Part shown: positions 8,565-16,852 of the stretch, in pieces | How positions within the stretch are numbered: the stretch's first letter is position 1 | Layout of the letters: each line of letters begins with the position of its first letter | Assembly (NCBI RefSeq): GCF_036116635.1 | Contig: NZ_CP107995.1 | Location: 1,550,001-1,614,000, forward strand | Reading direction: 5' to 3' | DNA: 64,000 nt | From: Amycolatopsis sp. NBC_00345 | GTDB lineage: Bacteria; Actinomycetota; Actinomycetes; Mycobacteriales; Pseudonocardiaceae | Translations under genes and position numbers: made by a program | The notes under the pieces: generated by a model | What the model saw: only the letters and a program-made list of their open reading frames with translations | What the model was told of the DNA's origin: nothing | The model's database searches: none

Positions 8565-9419
8565 ATGACTTCGATCGACGTGGCCGCCGCGCACGAGGAG
8601 CAGCGGCGGATCTGGGACGACGTCAGCGAGGGCTGGGCGCGCTGGCAGCCGGCGTTCGAGCGCGGCGCGGGCGCGGTGACCGCAGAGCTGCTGCGGCTCG
8701 GCGGCGTCGCCCCGGGCCAGCGGGTGCTGGACTTCGGCACCGGGCTCGGCGAGCCCGCGGTCTCCGCCGCGCTGGCGGTGGCGCCGGACGGGCTCGTGCT
8801 CGGGGTCGACCTCTCGCCGCGGATGATCGAGCTGGCCCGGGCGCGCGCGGCCGGGCCGGTGGAGTTCGTGGCCGGCGATCTGGACGACCTCGGCCTGCCC
8901 GCGGGCGGGTTCGACGTCGTGCTGAGCCGCTGGGCGCTGCCGTTCCTGCCGGACCGGGTGGGCACGCTGCGCACGCTGCACCGGCTGCTGAAACCCGGGG
9001 GAGTGCTGGCCGCCGCGGTATGGGGGACGCCGCCCCGGGTGCCGATGATCAGCCTCGCCTTCGCCGTTGTGGCGCGGCTGCTGGAGCTCCCGCCGGCTCC
9101 GCCCGGGCTGCCCGGCCCGTTCGCCCTCGCCGACGCGGACCTGGCGCGCGCCGAACTGGCCGAGGCGGGGTTCGGCGAGCTGGCCGTCACCACCCTCGGC
9201 GCCGAGTTCCGGCTCGGCTCGCTGGACGAGTTCGCCGGTTTCGCCCGGGATGTGCTGCCACCACGGATGAAACAGCTGCTGCGGGACCGGTACGGCACGG
9301 TCGCGGCGCCGGCTGTCTGGACGGCGTTCACCGAGGCCGCCGCGCCCTTCGCGACCGGGGACGGCGTGGTCGTGCCGTCCGAGACGCTGTGCCTGCGCGC
9401 CGTGGCCGGTGCGCGATGA
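8565..9419 (+). CDS. Class I SAM-dependent methyltransferase
   Basis: 284 residues. A Rossmann-type methyltransferase with SAM motif I VLDFGTGLGEPA (around residue 60), an acidic GVDLS at the end of strand 2, GDLDDLGLP and post-motif LKPGGVLAAAVWG. The overall pattern is like UbiE/Coq5-type small-molecule methyltransferases (N-terminal QRRIWDDVSEGWARW), with a C-terminal helical cap that probably sets substrate choice. ATG 8565 has AGGAG/GAGG just upstream, 11 bp after the previous stop. Its own stop overlaps the start of the next gene (ATGA at 9416), so it is co-translated with the two PLP enzymes. Substrate unknown; a product of those enzymes is the natural guess. Confidence 0.88.
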   Translation: MTSIDVAAAHEEQRRIWDDVSEGWARWQPAFERGAGAVTAELLRLGGVAPGQRVLDFGTGLGEPAVSAALAVAPDGLVLGVDLSPRMIELARARAAGPVEFVAGDLDDLGLPAGGFDVVLSRWALPFLPDRVGTLRTLHRLLKPGGVLAAAVWGTPPRVPMISLAFAVVARLLELPPAPPGLPGPFALADADLARAELAEAGFGELAVTTLGAEFRLGSLDEFAGFARDVLPPRMKQLLRDRYGTVAAPAVWTAFTEAAAPFATGDGVVVPSETLCLRAVAGAR

Positions 9420-10540
9420 AGTTCGACACGAAGCTGGTCCTCGCCGGGCAGGACGCGGAGCCGGGCACCGGTGACCTCGTGCCCCCGCTCCACCTCGCCA
9501 CGACCTACGAACGCGGCGTGCAGGACCCGCCGCGTTACTTCTACGCCCGGGGGGAGAACCCGACCCGGGAGAACCTTGAGACCTGCCTGGCCTCACTCGA
9601 GGACGCGCGCTTCGCCGACGTGTACTCGTCCGGGCAAGCCGCCGGGATGACGGCGCTCTCCCTGCTCGGTCCGGGCGATCGGCTGCTGTGCTCGGACGAC
9701 GTCTACGGCGGCACCTACGGCCTGTTGGCCGAGACGGCGCGCCGGGGTATCGACGTCGTGCAGGCCGACCTGTCCGACCCGGAAACCGAGATCCCCCAAG
9801 GCGTTTCGCTGGTGTGGGTCGAGACGCCGACGAACCCGCTGCTCAAGATCACCGACCTCGAACGCCTCGCCCGGCGCGCCCGCGAACGCGGCGCCCGGGT
9901 GCTCGTGGACAACACCCTGGCCGGGCCCGTGCTGCAGCAGCCGTTGCGCCACGCGGACATCAGCCTGTACAGCACCACCAAGGGCATCGCCGGGCACCTG
10001 GACGTGCTGGGCGGCGCGCTCGTCTACTCCGACGAGGAGCTGCACGAGCGGTTCCGGTCCTATCGCACCATCGCGGGCAACGTGCCCGGCCCGCTCGACT
10101 GCTACCTCGTCCACCGCGGGCTGAAAACCCTGTCGTTGCGCGTCGAACGGCAGGTGCGCACCGCGGCGGCGCTGGCCGAAGTGCTGGTCGCCGAGCCGTC
10201 CGTCGGCCGGGTGCGGTACCCGGGGCTGCCGGACGACCCGGGGTACGCCCTCGCCCGGCGGCAGATGACCGCGCCCGGGTCGATGATCTCGTTCGACTAC
10301 CGGGGCGACCCGGGGAAACTGCTGGAGCTGGTCCGGGTCTTCGCCTGCGCGGTGAGCCTCGGCGGCGTCCGGTCGCTGATCGAGTGCCCGGCCGCGATGA
10401 CGCACCGGCCCGTGCCCGCCGAGCGACGGCGCGCGCTCGGCATCACCGACGAGCTGATCCGGTTGTCGGTCGGTATCGAGGATCCCGGCGACCTGACCGA
10501 AGACCTGCGGTCCGCGTTGCGCGCGGGCCACGAGAGCTGA
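9416..10540 (+). CDS. Cystathionine gamma-lyase/synthase family PLP enzyme
   Basis: 374 residues, typical length of the Cys/Met metabolism PLP family (cystathionine gamma-synthase, gamma-lyase, methionine gamma-lyase). It shows the YGGTYGLL segment, the ETPTNPLLKITD motif with VDNTLAGPVLQQP, the PLP lysine in YSTTKGIAGHLDVLGG and the C-terminal SLGGVRSLIECPAAMTH with RLSVGIED. Reactions in this family are gamma-eliminations or gamma-replacements on activated homoserine or on sulfur amino acids. The ATG overlaps the methyltransferase stop by 4 bp. It is the last gene of the four-gene operon. I infer a pathway on a sulfur- or amino-acid-derived metabolite, not ordinary methionine synthesis, because of the partners. 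Confidence 0.88.
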   Translation: MKFDTKLVLAGQDAEPGTGDLVPPLHLATTYERGVQDPPRYFYARGENPTRENLETCLASLEDARFADVYSSGQAAGMTALSLLGPGDRLLCSDDVYGGTYGLLAETARRGIDVVQADLSDPETEIPQGVSLVWVETPTNPLLKITDLERLARRARERGARVLVDNTLAGPVLQQPLRHADISLYSTTKGIAGHLDVLGGALVYSDEELHERFRSYRTIAGNVPGPLDCYLVHRGLKTLSLRVERQVRTAAALAEVLVAEPSVGRVRYPGLPDDPGYALARRQMTAPGSMISFDYRGDPGKLLELVRVFACAVSLGGVRSLIECPAAMTHRPVPAERRRALGITDELIRLSVGIEDPGDLTEDLRSALRAGHES

Positions 10541-10572
10541 CCGCGGGCTGCGGTAAGGCACTAGCGCGGTGC

Positions 10573-11310
10573 TCAGACGCCGAAGCCACCGTCGATGTCG
10601 AGGCTGGAGCCGGTGATGAAGGCGGCGTCGGGGCCGGCCAGGTAGGACACGAAAGCGCCGACCTCGGCCGCGGTCCCGAATCGGTCCGTCGCCATGGCTG
10701 CGAGCATGTTCGACGCGGCGGGCCCGTCGGCCGGGTTGGCGTCGGTGTCGACCGGGCCCGGCTGGATGTTGGTGATGGTGATCCCGCGCGGGGCCAGTTC
10801 ACGGGCGAGCCCGCGGGTCAGGCTCGCCAGCGCGCCCTTGGTCATGGCGTAGATCGACCCGCCGGGGAACGGCATGCGGTCGGCGTTGATGCTGCCGATG
10901 TTGATGATCCGCCCGCCCTCGCCCAGGTGCGCCAGCGACTCCCGGATGGCGACGATCGCGGACCGCACGTTGATCGTCAGCATCGCGTCGATCTCGTCCA
11001 TCGTCAGGTCGGTGATCGTGGCGAAGCTGCCCACGCCGGCGTTGTTGACCAGGATGTCCAGGCCGCCGAAACGGTCGGCGGCCTGCGCGACCGCGGACAC
11101 GACGTCCTGCTCGTGCCGGCTGTCGGCGTGGATCGCGTGCGCGTCGCCCCCGGCCGCGGCGGCCACTGCTTCCGCGCGATCTTTGGAACTCGCGTAGGTG
11201 AATGCCACCTTCGCGCCGTCGGCCGCGAGCCGGGCGACGATGCCGGCGCCGACGCCCCTGGAACCACCCGTCACCAGCGCGGTCTTGCCTTCGAGCGGCC
11301 TTGCGGTCAT
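10573..11310 (-). CDS. SDR-family oxidoreductase (FabG-like)
   Basis: 245 residues, classical short-chain dehydrogenase/reductase. The nucleotide-binding TGGSRGVGAG lies near the N-terminus, NNAG follows around residue 87, and the catalytic YAMTKG and the upstream Ser (IGSINADRMPF) are present. The C-terminus GSSLDIDGGFGV is typical of FabG-like reductases. The NADPH-type Ser/Arg after the glycine motif suggests NADP(H) use. It is transcribed divergently from a TetR regulator with which it shares a pair of operators, so it is most likely repressed by it. AAAGGA lies 9-12 nt before ATG 11310. Substrate unknown. Confidence 0.9.
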   Translation of the reverse strand: MTARPLEGKTALVTGGSRGVGAGIVARLAADGAKVAFTYASSKDRAEAVAAAAGGDAHAIHADSRHEQDVVSAVAQAADRFGGLDILVNNAGVGSFATITDLTMDEIDAMLTINVRSAIVAIRESLAHLGEGGRIINIGSINADRMPFPGGSIYAMTKGALASLTRGLARELAPRGITITNIQPGPVDTDANPADGPAASNMLAAMATDRFGTAAEVGAFVSYLAGPDAAFITGSSLDIDGGFGV

Positions 11311-11331
11311 GTGCTGCCGTCCTTTGAGTGG

Positions 11332-11353
11332 TTATTGATTGATCCCTCAATAA
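11332..11353. promoter_or_regulatory. TetR operator site 1
   Basis: Perfect inverted repeat TTATTGA-N8-TCAATAA. On the minus strand it aligns closely with site 2 (11379-11399) around the shared core TTGAGNGATCANTCNATAA. It sits just upstream of the SDR start, where it could block that promoter. Confidence 0.65.
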
Positions 11354-11378
11354 TTCACAGCGACGGTGGTGTTGTCAA

Positions 11379-11399
11379 ATTTGAGCGATCACTCCATAA
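11379..11399. promoter_or_regulatory. TetR operator site 2
   Basis: Reads TTGAGCGATCACTCCATAA, a second copy of the site 1 element in the opposite orientation, 17-37 bp before the TetR start codon. Two copies between the divergent genes imply joint control of the SDR and autoregulation. Confidence 0.6.
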
Positions 11400-11415
11400 C
11401 GGGTAGGGTGGGCGC

Positions 11416-12009
11416 ATGCCCAGGCCGAGGAAGTTCGACGAGCAGGCCGTGCTCACCGCCGCGAGAGCCGTGTTCTGGCGCGACGGCTACGCGGCCACTT
11501 CGGTCCAGGGCCTCACCGACGCGACCGGCCTGGGGACGCAGAGCCTGTACGGCGCGTTCTCCAGCAAGCACGACCTGTTCATCCGGATCCTGGACGACTA
11601 TTGCGCCCACCAGTCCGCCGGGCTCGAGGCCGCCGTCACCGCCGACCCGAGCCCGTGGCACGGGGTCACGTCGGCCGTCACGTTCGAGGACGGCGGCCGC
11701 CTCGACCTGCCACCCCAGGGCTGCTTGATGGCCAACAGTGCGGCGGCCCTGAGTGTCCAGGACGAGCAGGTCCGGACCCTCGCGAGCCAGGTCTACGCCA
11801 AGACCCTCGCGCTGTTCGCCCAACAGATCGCCCAGGCCCAGGAAAGCGGTGAGATCGACGCCGACGTCGATCCGGAGCAGACCGCCCGGGCGCTGATCGC
11901 CGTCATGCAGGGAATCGAATTCCTGCACAAGGCAGGGATCGGCGAGGACGAGCTGCGCCTCGCCAAGACCGCCGCCCTGCAGATGATCGAGCGCTCCGTC
12001 GTGCGCTGA
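11416..12009 (+). CDS. TetR/AcrR-family repressor
   Basis: 197 residues. The N-terminal helix-turn-helix (FWRDGYAATSVQGLTDATGLGTQSLYG) is typical TetR. The C-terminal ligand domain contains QGCLMANSA, a cysteine position seen in several thiol- or electrophile-sensing TetR proteins; sensing by this Cys is inferred. Divergent to the SDR gene, with two matching operators between them, which identifies the SDR as the probable target. It is convergent with the adenosine deaminase gene, with a gap of 31 bp. Confidence 0.9.
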   Translation: MPRPRKFDEQAVLTAARAVFWRDGYAATSVQGLTDATGLGTQSLYGAFSSKHDLFIRILDDYCAHQSAGLEAAVTADPSPWHGVTSAVTFEDGGRLDLPPQGCLMANSAAALSVQDEQVRTLASQVYAKTLALFAQQIAQAQESGEIDADVDPEQTARALIAVMQGIEFLHKAGIGEDELRLAKTAALQMIERSVVR

Positions 12010-12040
12010 CGACCCCGCACTGCCGAAGCCGGCGGCGCGG

Positions 12041-13051
12041 TCATCCCGGTGTGTCGCTGAACCTCGCCAGCTCCGCGGCCAGCCGCGCCCGGATGTCGCC
12101 GGAGCAGAACGCGGCAGCGATCCCGGTGCGCGCGATCGTCAGCAAGTCCTCAGTGGACAGACCGAGCCGGTCCCGGCACAACCGGTACTCACCGCCGCAG
12201 GTGGTGGCGAACATCCCGGGGTCGTCGGAGCCGAGGGTCACCGGCACCCCGGCCGAGAGCAGCCCGGGCAGCGGATGGACGGCGAGCGAGCCCACCACCC
12301 CGGTGCGGAGGTTCGAGGTCGGGCAGACCTCCACCGTGATGCCCCGCTCGGCGAGGTGCGCGAGCAGCCGCGGATCGGCGCTCGCACCGAGCCCGTGGCC
12401 GATCCGCTCCGCGCCCAGATCGTTCAGCGCCGACCAGACCTCGGCGGGCCCGGTGGTCTCGCCCGCGTGCGGCAGGCTGTGCAGCCCGGCGGCCCGCGCC
12501 CGCGCGAAGGCGTCGCGGAAGAGCCGCCGGGGGACGCCGTGCTCCGGGCCGCCGAGGCCCAGCCCGACCGTGCCCTCGGGCTGCCACCGGAGTATCCAGT
12601 CCACAGTGGACTCACCGCCCGCCGTCCCGTCGTCGCCGGAGATGTCGAACACCCAGCCCAGCTCCACCCCCGCCGCGCGGGCGGCGGCCCGGCCCGCGGT
12701 GAGGGCTTCGGCGAGTTCACCGGGGGCGAGCCCCTGTTTCAGGTGGGACAACGGGGTGACGGTCACCTCGGCGTACCGGACGGTGTCGAGGGCGAGGTCG
12801 TGCGCGAGCCCGGTCACGAGGGTGACGACGTCCTCACCGGAGCGGACGAGCCGGTTGACCGCGGTGTAGACGGTGAGGAAATGGGGGAAATCGGTGAACC
12901 GGTAGAACTTCGCGACCTCCGCCGGGTCGGCGGGGACGCCGTGCCCGGGACGGCGGCGGGCGAGCTCCGCCACCGTCGCGGGCGTGGCCGATCCGAGCAG
13001 GTGAACGTGAAGGTCCACTTTGGGCAGCCGGGCCGTCCAGCCGCCGGTCAC
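12041..13051 (-). CDS. Adenosine deaminase family protein
   Basis: 336 residues, normal length for adenosine/AMP deaminase-like amidohydrolases. Hydrolytic deamination of an adenine nucleoside or related purine. All catalytic motifs are present: KVDLHVHLLGS (HxH zinc ligands), SLPHAGET (His-Glu), RIGHG, EVCPTSN and TLGSDDPGMF (Asp ligand). The GTG start at 13051 overlaps the stop of the TldE-like gene (GTGA), so it is translationally coupled to the tldD-tldE pair, an unusual partnership. Activity on a modified nucleoside or nucleoside-containing peptide would explain the context but is inference. Confidence 0.9.
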   Translation of the reverse strand: MTGGWTARLPKVDLHVHLLGSATPATVAELARRRPGHGVPADPAEVAKFYRFTDFPHFLTVYTAVNRLVRSGEDVVTLVTGLAHDLALDTVRYAEVTVTPLSHLKQGLAPGELAEALTAGRAAARAAGVELGWVFDISGDDGTAGGESTVDWILRWQPEGTVGLGLGGPEHGVPRRLFRDAFARARAAGLHSLPHAGETTGPAEVWSALNDLGAERIGHGLGASADPRLLAHLAERGITVEVCPTSNLRTGVVGSLAVHPLPGLLSAGVPVTLGSDDPGMFATTCGGEYRLCRDRLGLSTEDLLTIARTGIAAAFCSGDIRARLAAELARFSDTPG

Positions 13052-14424
13052 GAGGCGGGGTCCGCGACGCCGAAGTCGCTGATCCGCAGGGCCGGCATGG
13101 CCGTCCGGACGGGCCACTCGCCCCACTCCCGCGGCAGCGCGGGCTCGGTGCGGCCGGCCTCGGTCACCCGGCCCAGCAGCGCGACCGGGCTCTCGTTGAA
13201 CCGGAAGTCCGGCACCGCGGCGGTCACCTCCCCGTGCTCGACCAGGTAGACGCCGTCCCGGGTGACGCCGGTGAGCAGCAGGGCGCGGGGGTCCACGTCG
13301 CGCAGATACCACAGCGAGGTCAGCAGCAGCCCGCGCTCGGTGCCCGCGACCATCTCCGCCAGGGTGCGGCCGCGGTCCTCGCCGCGCAGGACGAGGTTGC
13401 CGATTTCGGGAGTGCACGGGAGCCCGTGGGCCGCGGCCGAGGCGCGGGTCCGGGTCAGCGCGGTGAGCACCCCGCCGGTGATCCAGTCCGTCCGCGTGAG
13501 CGGGAGGCCGTTGTCGAAAACCGAGGTGGCGGCGGTCGAAGCGCGGGCGATGGTGAAGGGCGTGCACTCGAGGCCGGGTTCGGCCGGGTCGCTGTACAGC
13601 GTCAGCGCGACTTCGCTCAGCCGCTCGCCGAGGCGGGTGCGGCCGTCCGGCCCGCTGAACACCGACTGGCCGCGGTGGGCGGCCCAGGCGGCGAGCGCCT
13701 CGTACAGGTGCAGCATCAAATCGGCCGTGCCCGACGGCGGGAGGAGCACTTCGTACCGGCCCGGTGGGAGTTGCGCGGAGCGGACGGGCCGGTCGAGCCG
13801 TTCGTCGAGCCGTCCGGCCATCGCCACCGGGTCGCCCGGCTCCGGTGCGCCGGAACCCGCCCACGCCGAGGCCGGGTGGCCGGCGCGCCTGGCGGTCAGG
13901 TCGAGCACGCCGCTCGGCTGGACGTGGCGCAGCCGCAGGCCCGTCGATGACGCGACGCAGCTGGTGCGGACCTGGTGCTCGGCGTAGCCGTACAGCAGGC
14001 GGCCGCCGCGGCGGGCTCGCTCGAACGCCGTCGCCAGCCCGGGAAGCAGGGCATCGAGACCGGCGGACGGGGCCACACCGCGTTCCTCGCTGTCCGACGC
14101 CGGGTCCCACGGCGGTACCAGCGGCGAGGCGTCCGGCGACGGTTCGGCCCGGCGCGCGGTCTCGGTGGCCGCCGTGACCAGCGCGGCCACGGAATCCTCG
14201 TCCCAGTCCCCGTGCCAGGCGGCGACGCCGGTGGCCCCGTCCGTCATCGCCGCGACGGTGAGCCGGCGGCCGGTGGTGGCGCCGCTGGTGGTCGGGGCGT
14301 TCGCGGCCCACCGGAGGTGGACGGCCGAGGACTCGTCGGCCACCGCGACGCAGCCGCCGTCCGCCGGGCACAGCTCGACCGCGCGCTCCGCCGCCCAGGC
14401 CGCGTTGTCCATGGTGGTGGTCAT
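13048..14424 (-). CDS. tldE: TldE/PmbA-like subunit of a TldD/TldE protease
   Basis: 458 residues. A TldE/PmbA-type protein: it lacks the HExxxH metal motif of its partner and has the family's C-terminal beta-rich region (PGRYEVLLPPSGTADLMLHL; GLPLTRTDWITGGVL; EIGNLVLRGED; GVYLVEHGEVTAAVPDFRFNESPV). In Escherichia coli TldD and TldE form a heterodimeric zinc protease that degrades unfolded peptides and trims microcin B17 precursor. ATG 14424 overlaps the stop of the TldD gene (ATGA) and its own stop overlaps the deaminase start, so the three proteins are made together. Cytosolic. Confidence 0.9.
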   Translation of the reverse strand: MTTTMDNAAWAAERAVELCPADGGCVAVADESSAVHLRWAANAPTTSGATTGRRLTVAAMTDGATGVAAWHGDWDEDSVAALVTAATETARRAEPSPDASPLVPPWDPASDSEERGVAPSAGLDALLPGLATAFERARRGGRLLYGYAEHQVRTSCVASSTGLRLRHVQPSGVLDLTARRAGHPASAWAGSGAPEPGDPVAMAGRLDERLDRPVRSAQLPPGRYEVLLPPSGTADLMLHLYEALAAWAAHRGQSVFSGPDGRTRLGERLSEVALTLYSDPAEPGLECTPFTIARASTAATSVFDNGLPLTRTDWITGGVLTALTRTRASAAAHGLPCTPEIGNLVLRGEDRGRTLAEMVAGTERGLLLTSLWYLRDVDPRALLLTGVTRDGVYLVEHGEVTAAVPDFRFNESPVALLGRVTEAGRTEPALPREWGEWPVRTAMPALRISDFGVADPAS

Positions 14425-15911
14425 CGCGCCGCCGTGTTCGTCACGCGGATGCCGTCGAACGTCGCGGCCGGGCTGCCGTGACTGGTCGCGGCGGCCTGCA
14501 CCGGCTGGCCCTTGCCGCACAGGTCGGCGCCGAACGTCCGGTAGGTGTCCGGCCCGCCGAGCGCGGCGAGCGCACCCCAGAACTGCCGGGTCCGGCCCTG
14601 GTAGGCGACGCCGGAGAGCTGCCCGGCCAGCTTTCCGCGATGGATCCGGTAGGCGCGCTGGGCCGAGAACTGGAAGTCCTCGCGCCGCGCGTCGATGGAG
14701 AAGCTGTCCGAGCCGGTCAAGTAGATGCCCTCGCCCGCCTCTTCGATCAGCCGGGTCGTGCCGGGGCCGTCCGGGGCGGCCCGCAGTGACACGTTGGGCA
14801 ACCGCTGGATCGGGACGTGCAGGGCGGACTCCGCGTGGGAGCAGCCGGTGGAACGGCGGGCGCCGAGGAACGCCGCGCCGGCCCGGTCGGTCTGGAAGCC
14901 GGTCAGCACGCCCCGCTCGATCAGCGGCCACTGCTGCGCGGCGACGCCTTCGTCGTCGAAACCGATGGTGGCCAGGCCGTGCGGCGCGGTGCGGTCGGCG
15001 TCGACGTTCATCAGCGCCGAGCCGTAGCGCAGTGAACCGAGCTGGTCCGGGGTGACGAAAGTGGTGCCCGCGTACGCCGTTTCGTGCCCGAGCGCCCGGT
15101 CCAGCTCGGTCGCGTGGCCGACCGACTCGTGGATGGTCAGCCACAGCTGCGAGGGATCGACCACCAGGGTGTAGTGCCCGGGTTCGACCGGCTTCGCCAG
15201 CCGTTTCCCGGTGAGCAGCGCCGGCATCGCGTCGAGTTCCGCCTCCCAGTCCCAGCCCTCGCCCTCCAGGTACTCCCAGCCGCGCGCGGTCGGCGGCCCC
15301 TGGGTGCGGAGGCTGACCCCGTCGCCGGCCGCGACGACCAGCGGGTGAATGCGGACGCGCTGCTGGAGCGTGGTGGTGCCGGCCAGGTCGGCGTAGAACC
15401 GGTTCTCCCGCGTGAAGACCACCTTGGCGAGCACCAGGCTGACCTGCGGTGCCTGGGCGAGCCGGGCGCTCCACTCCGTCAGCTTCGCCGCGCGGTCGGC
15501 CGCCGGCACCGAGAACGGGTCGATCCGGTACGGGCTGCTCCACTGCCCGCGATGCACCGGTTCCCCGGCCGGCGGCGGCGCGGGCGCCGGGCGGAGCGAG
15601 GCGGCGGCCGCGGCCACCGCGATCGCGTTGTCCACAGTGGACGCCGCTGCCTCGGGGGTCAGCACGGCCGTCGCGGCGAAACCGTGGACGCCGGCTGATT
15701 CCAGCCGGACCGCCAAACCGGTGTCGGTGGTGTCCGTGCTGCCTTGGAGAGCGCCGTCGTGGGTGATCGAGGCGGCGGTGCGCACCCGGACGACCCGGCA
15801 GGACGCGGACCGGACGCCCCGCCGCCGGGCCCGGTCGAGGGCCGCGGCGGCCAACCGGTCGAGGGGGAGCGCGGTGAACGCGGGATCGACCCCGGAGAGC
15901 GTCTCGGTCAT
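14421..15911 (-). CDS. tldD: TldD-like metalloprotease subunit
   Basis: 496 residues. The catalytic subunit of the TldD/TldE protease. The family zinc motif HExxxH is present as HESVGH (about residues 261-266), followed by ATELDRALG. Other family features are GVSLRTQGPP, GIYLTGSDSFSID and the C-terminal CGKGQPVQAA. I place the start at ATG 15911: TATAGT (complement of 15918-15923) ends 6 nt before it, which fits a leaderless transcript; an in-frame ATG at 15929 would lie upstream of that -10 box. First gene of tldD-tldE-deaminase, divergent from an HxlR regulator 168 bp away. Confidence 0.9.
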   Translation of the reverse strand: MTETLSGVDPAFTALPLDRLAAAALDRARRRGVRSASCRVVRVRTAASITHDGALQGSTDTTDTGLAVRLESAGVHGFAATAVLTPEAAASTVDNAIAVAAAAASLRPAPAPPPAGEPVHRGQWSSPYRIDPFSVPAADRAAKLTEWSARLAQAPQVSLVLAKVVFTRENRFYADLAGTTTLQQRVRIHPLVVAAGDGVSLRTQGPPTARGWEYLEGEGWDWEAELDAMPALLTGKRLAKPVEPGHYTLVVDPSQLWLTIHESVGHATELDRALGHETAYAGTTFVTPDQLGSLRYGSALMNVDADRTAPHGLATIGFDDEGVAAQQWPLIERGVLTGFQTDRAGAAFLGARRSTGCSHAESALHVPIQRLPNVSLRAAPDGPGTTRLIEEAGEGIYLTGSDSFSIDARREDFQFSAQRAYRIHRGKLAGQLSGVAYQGRTRQFWGALAALGGPDTYRTFGADLCGKGQPVQAAATSHGSPAATFDGIRVTNTAAR

Positions 15912-15917
15912 TAGTGA

Positions 15918-15923
15918 ACTATA
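15918..15923 (-). promoter_or_regulatory. -10 element of a probable leaderless promoter for tldD
   Basis: TATAGT on the minus strand, 6 nt before the ATG at 15911. The -35 region is weak. No ribosome binding site precedes the start codon, which supports a leaderless mRNA. Confidence 0.5.
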
Positions 15924-16079
15924 CGTCATTTAAGCAATACGGTCGGTTGCCGACGCGCTCGCCGGCGGTGGCAGGGCGTGGTGAACCGTCAGCGGAGCCG
16001 GTGAAAGACATCATCCGTTCAGTGGTGTCGTGTTACTCTGGGTCAGGGAGGTCCCTAGCGGTTCGAGGAGGCAGTGAGC

Positions 16080-16730
16080 ATGGCAGAACGCCGCAATTAC
16101 GGTCAGTTCTGCGGTTTCGCCACCGCGCTCGATCTGCTCGGCGAGCGGTGGACGCTGCTCATCGTGCGCGAGCTGCTGCTCGGCCCCCGGCGGTTCTCCG
16201 AGCTGGCGGAGAACCTGCCCGGCCTCGGCCCGAACCTGCTGACCGACCGGCTGCGCGCACTGACGAAAAATGGAGTCATCGCCCGCTCGGTGGTCGAGGG
16301 CGACCGGCGCGGGAAGGCCTACGAGCTGACCCCCGCCGGCGAGTCGCTGCGGGAGCCGGTGCTGGAGCTGGCCCGCTGGGGGCTCGCGTACGCCGAGCCC
16401 AACGCTGGCGGCGAGACCAGGGCCGATTGGGCAGTTCTGGCCGTACAGGCGCTGATGCGGCCGGACGCGGTGCTCACGGTCGACGAGAACTACGAGTTCC
16501 ATGTGGACGATCAGGTCTTCCACATCGCGATCGAAGCCGGGCGGGCGCGGGTCGGCCGCGGCCCGGCCGTGGAACCGGTCCTGCACCTCGTCACGGACGC
16601 GCGCACGTTCGTCGAAATCGGTTCCGGCGCGATCAGTCCGTTCCGCGCCGTGCTGAGCGAACGGCTGAAGATGATCGGTGACCCGGAGGCCGTCGCGCGG
16701 TGCGGTGATCTGCTCGGGCTCGGCTCCTGA
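16080..16730 (+). CDS. HxlR-family regulator with C-terminal SCP2-like domain (paralogue of 5196-5873)
   Basis: 216 residues. The winged-helix part (GERWTLLIVRELLLGPRRFSEL, then LLTDRLRALT) and the C-terminal domain (EFHVDDQVFHIAI, FVEIGSGAISPFRAVL) match the regulator at 5196 along the whole length, so the two are paralogues. ATG 16080 is preferred: AGGAGG (16066-16071) is 8 nt upstream, whereas GTG 16074 would be only 2 nt away. Divergent from tldD, so it is the obvious candidate regulator of the tldD-tldE-deaminase operon. It lies 240 bp upstream of the enediyne cassette in the same direction and could alternatively act there. Confidence 0.87.
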   Translation: MAERRNYGQFCGFATALDLLGERWTLLIVRELLLGPRRFSELAENLPGLGPNLLTDRLRALTKNGVIARSVVEGDRRGKAYELTPAGESLREPVLELARWGLAYAEPNAGGETRADWAVLAVQALMRPDAVLTVDENYEFHVDDQVFHIAIEAGRARVGRGPAVEPVLHLVTDARTFVEIGSGAISPFRAVLSERLKMIGDPEAVARCGDLLGLGS

Positions 16731-16852
16731 ACCTTGGCACGTAGGCCTTTCCTCACGATCCGTCGCTTCGGGTGATCGCAACTCGCAGACGGGTGAGGGG
16801 GGTTTTCACTCTCGCCGGGCAGTGGTAATTTTCTCTTTACTCAGCGGGATTG

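Noticed and set aside
6392..15920. Shared 10-mer TTAGTGAACT at 6392 and 15911
   Set aside because: A single 10-bp match in 64 kb is not significant, and the contexts differ.
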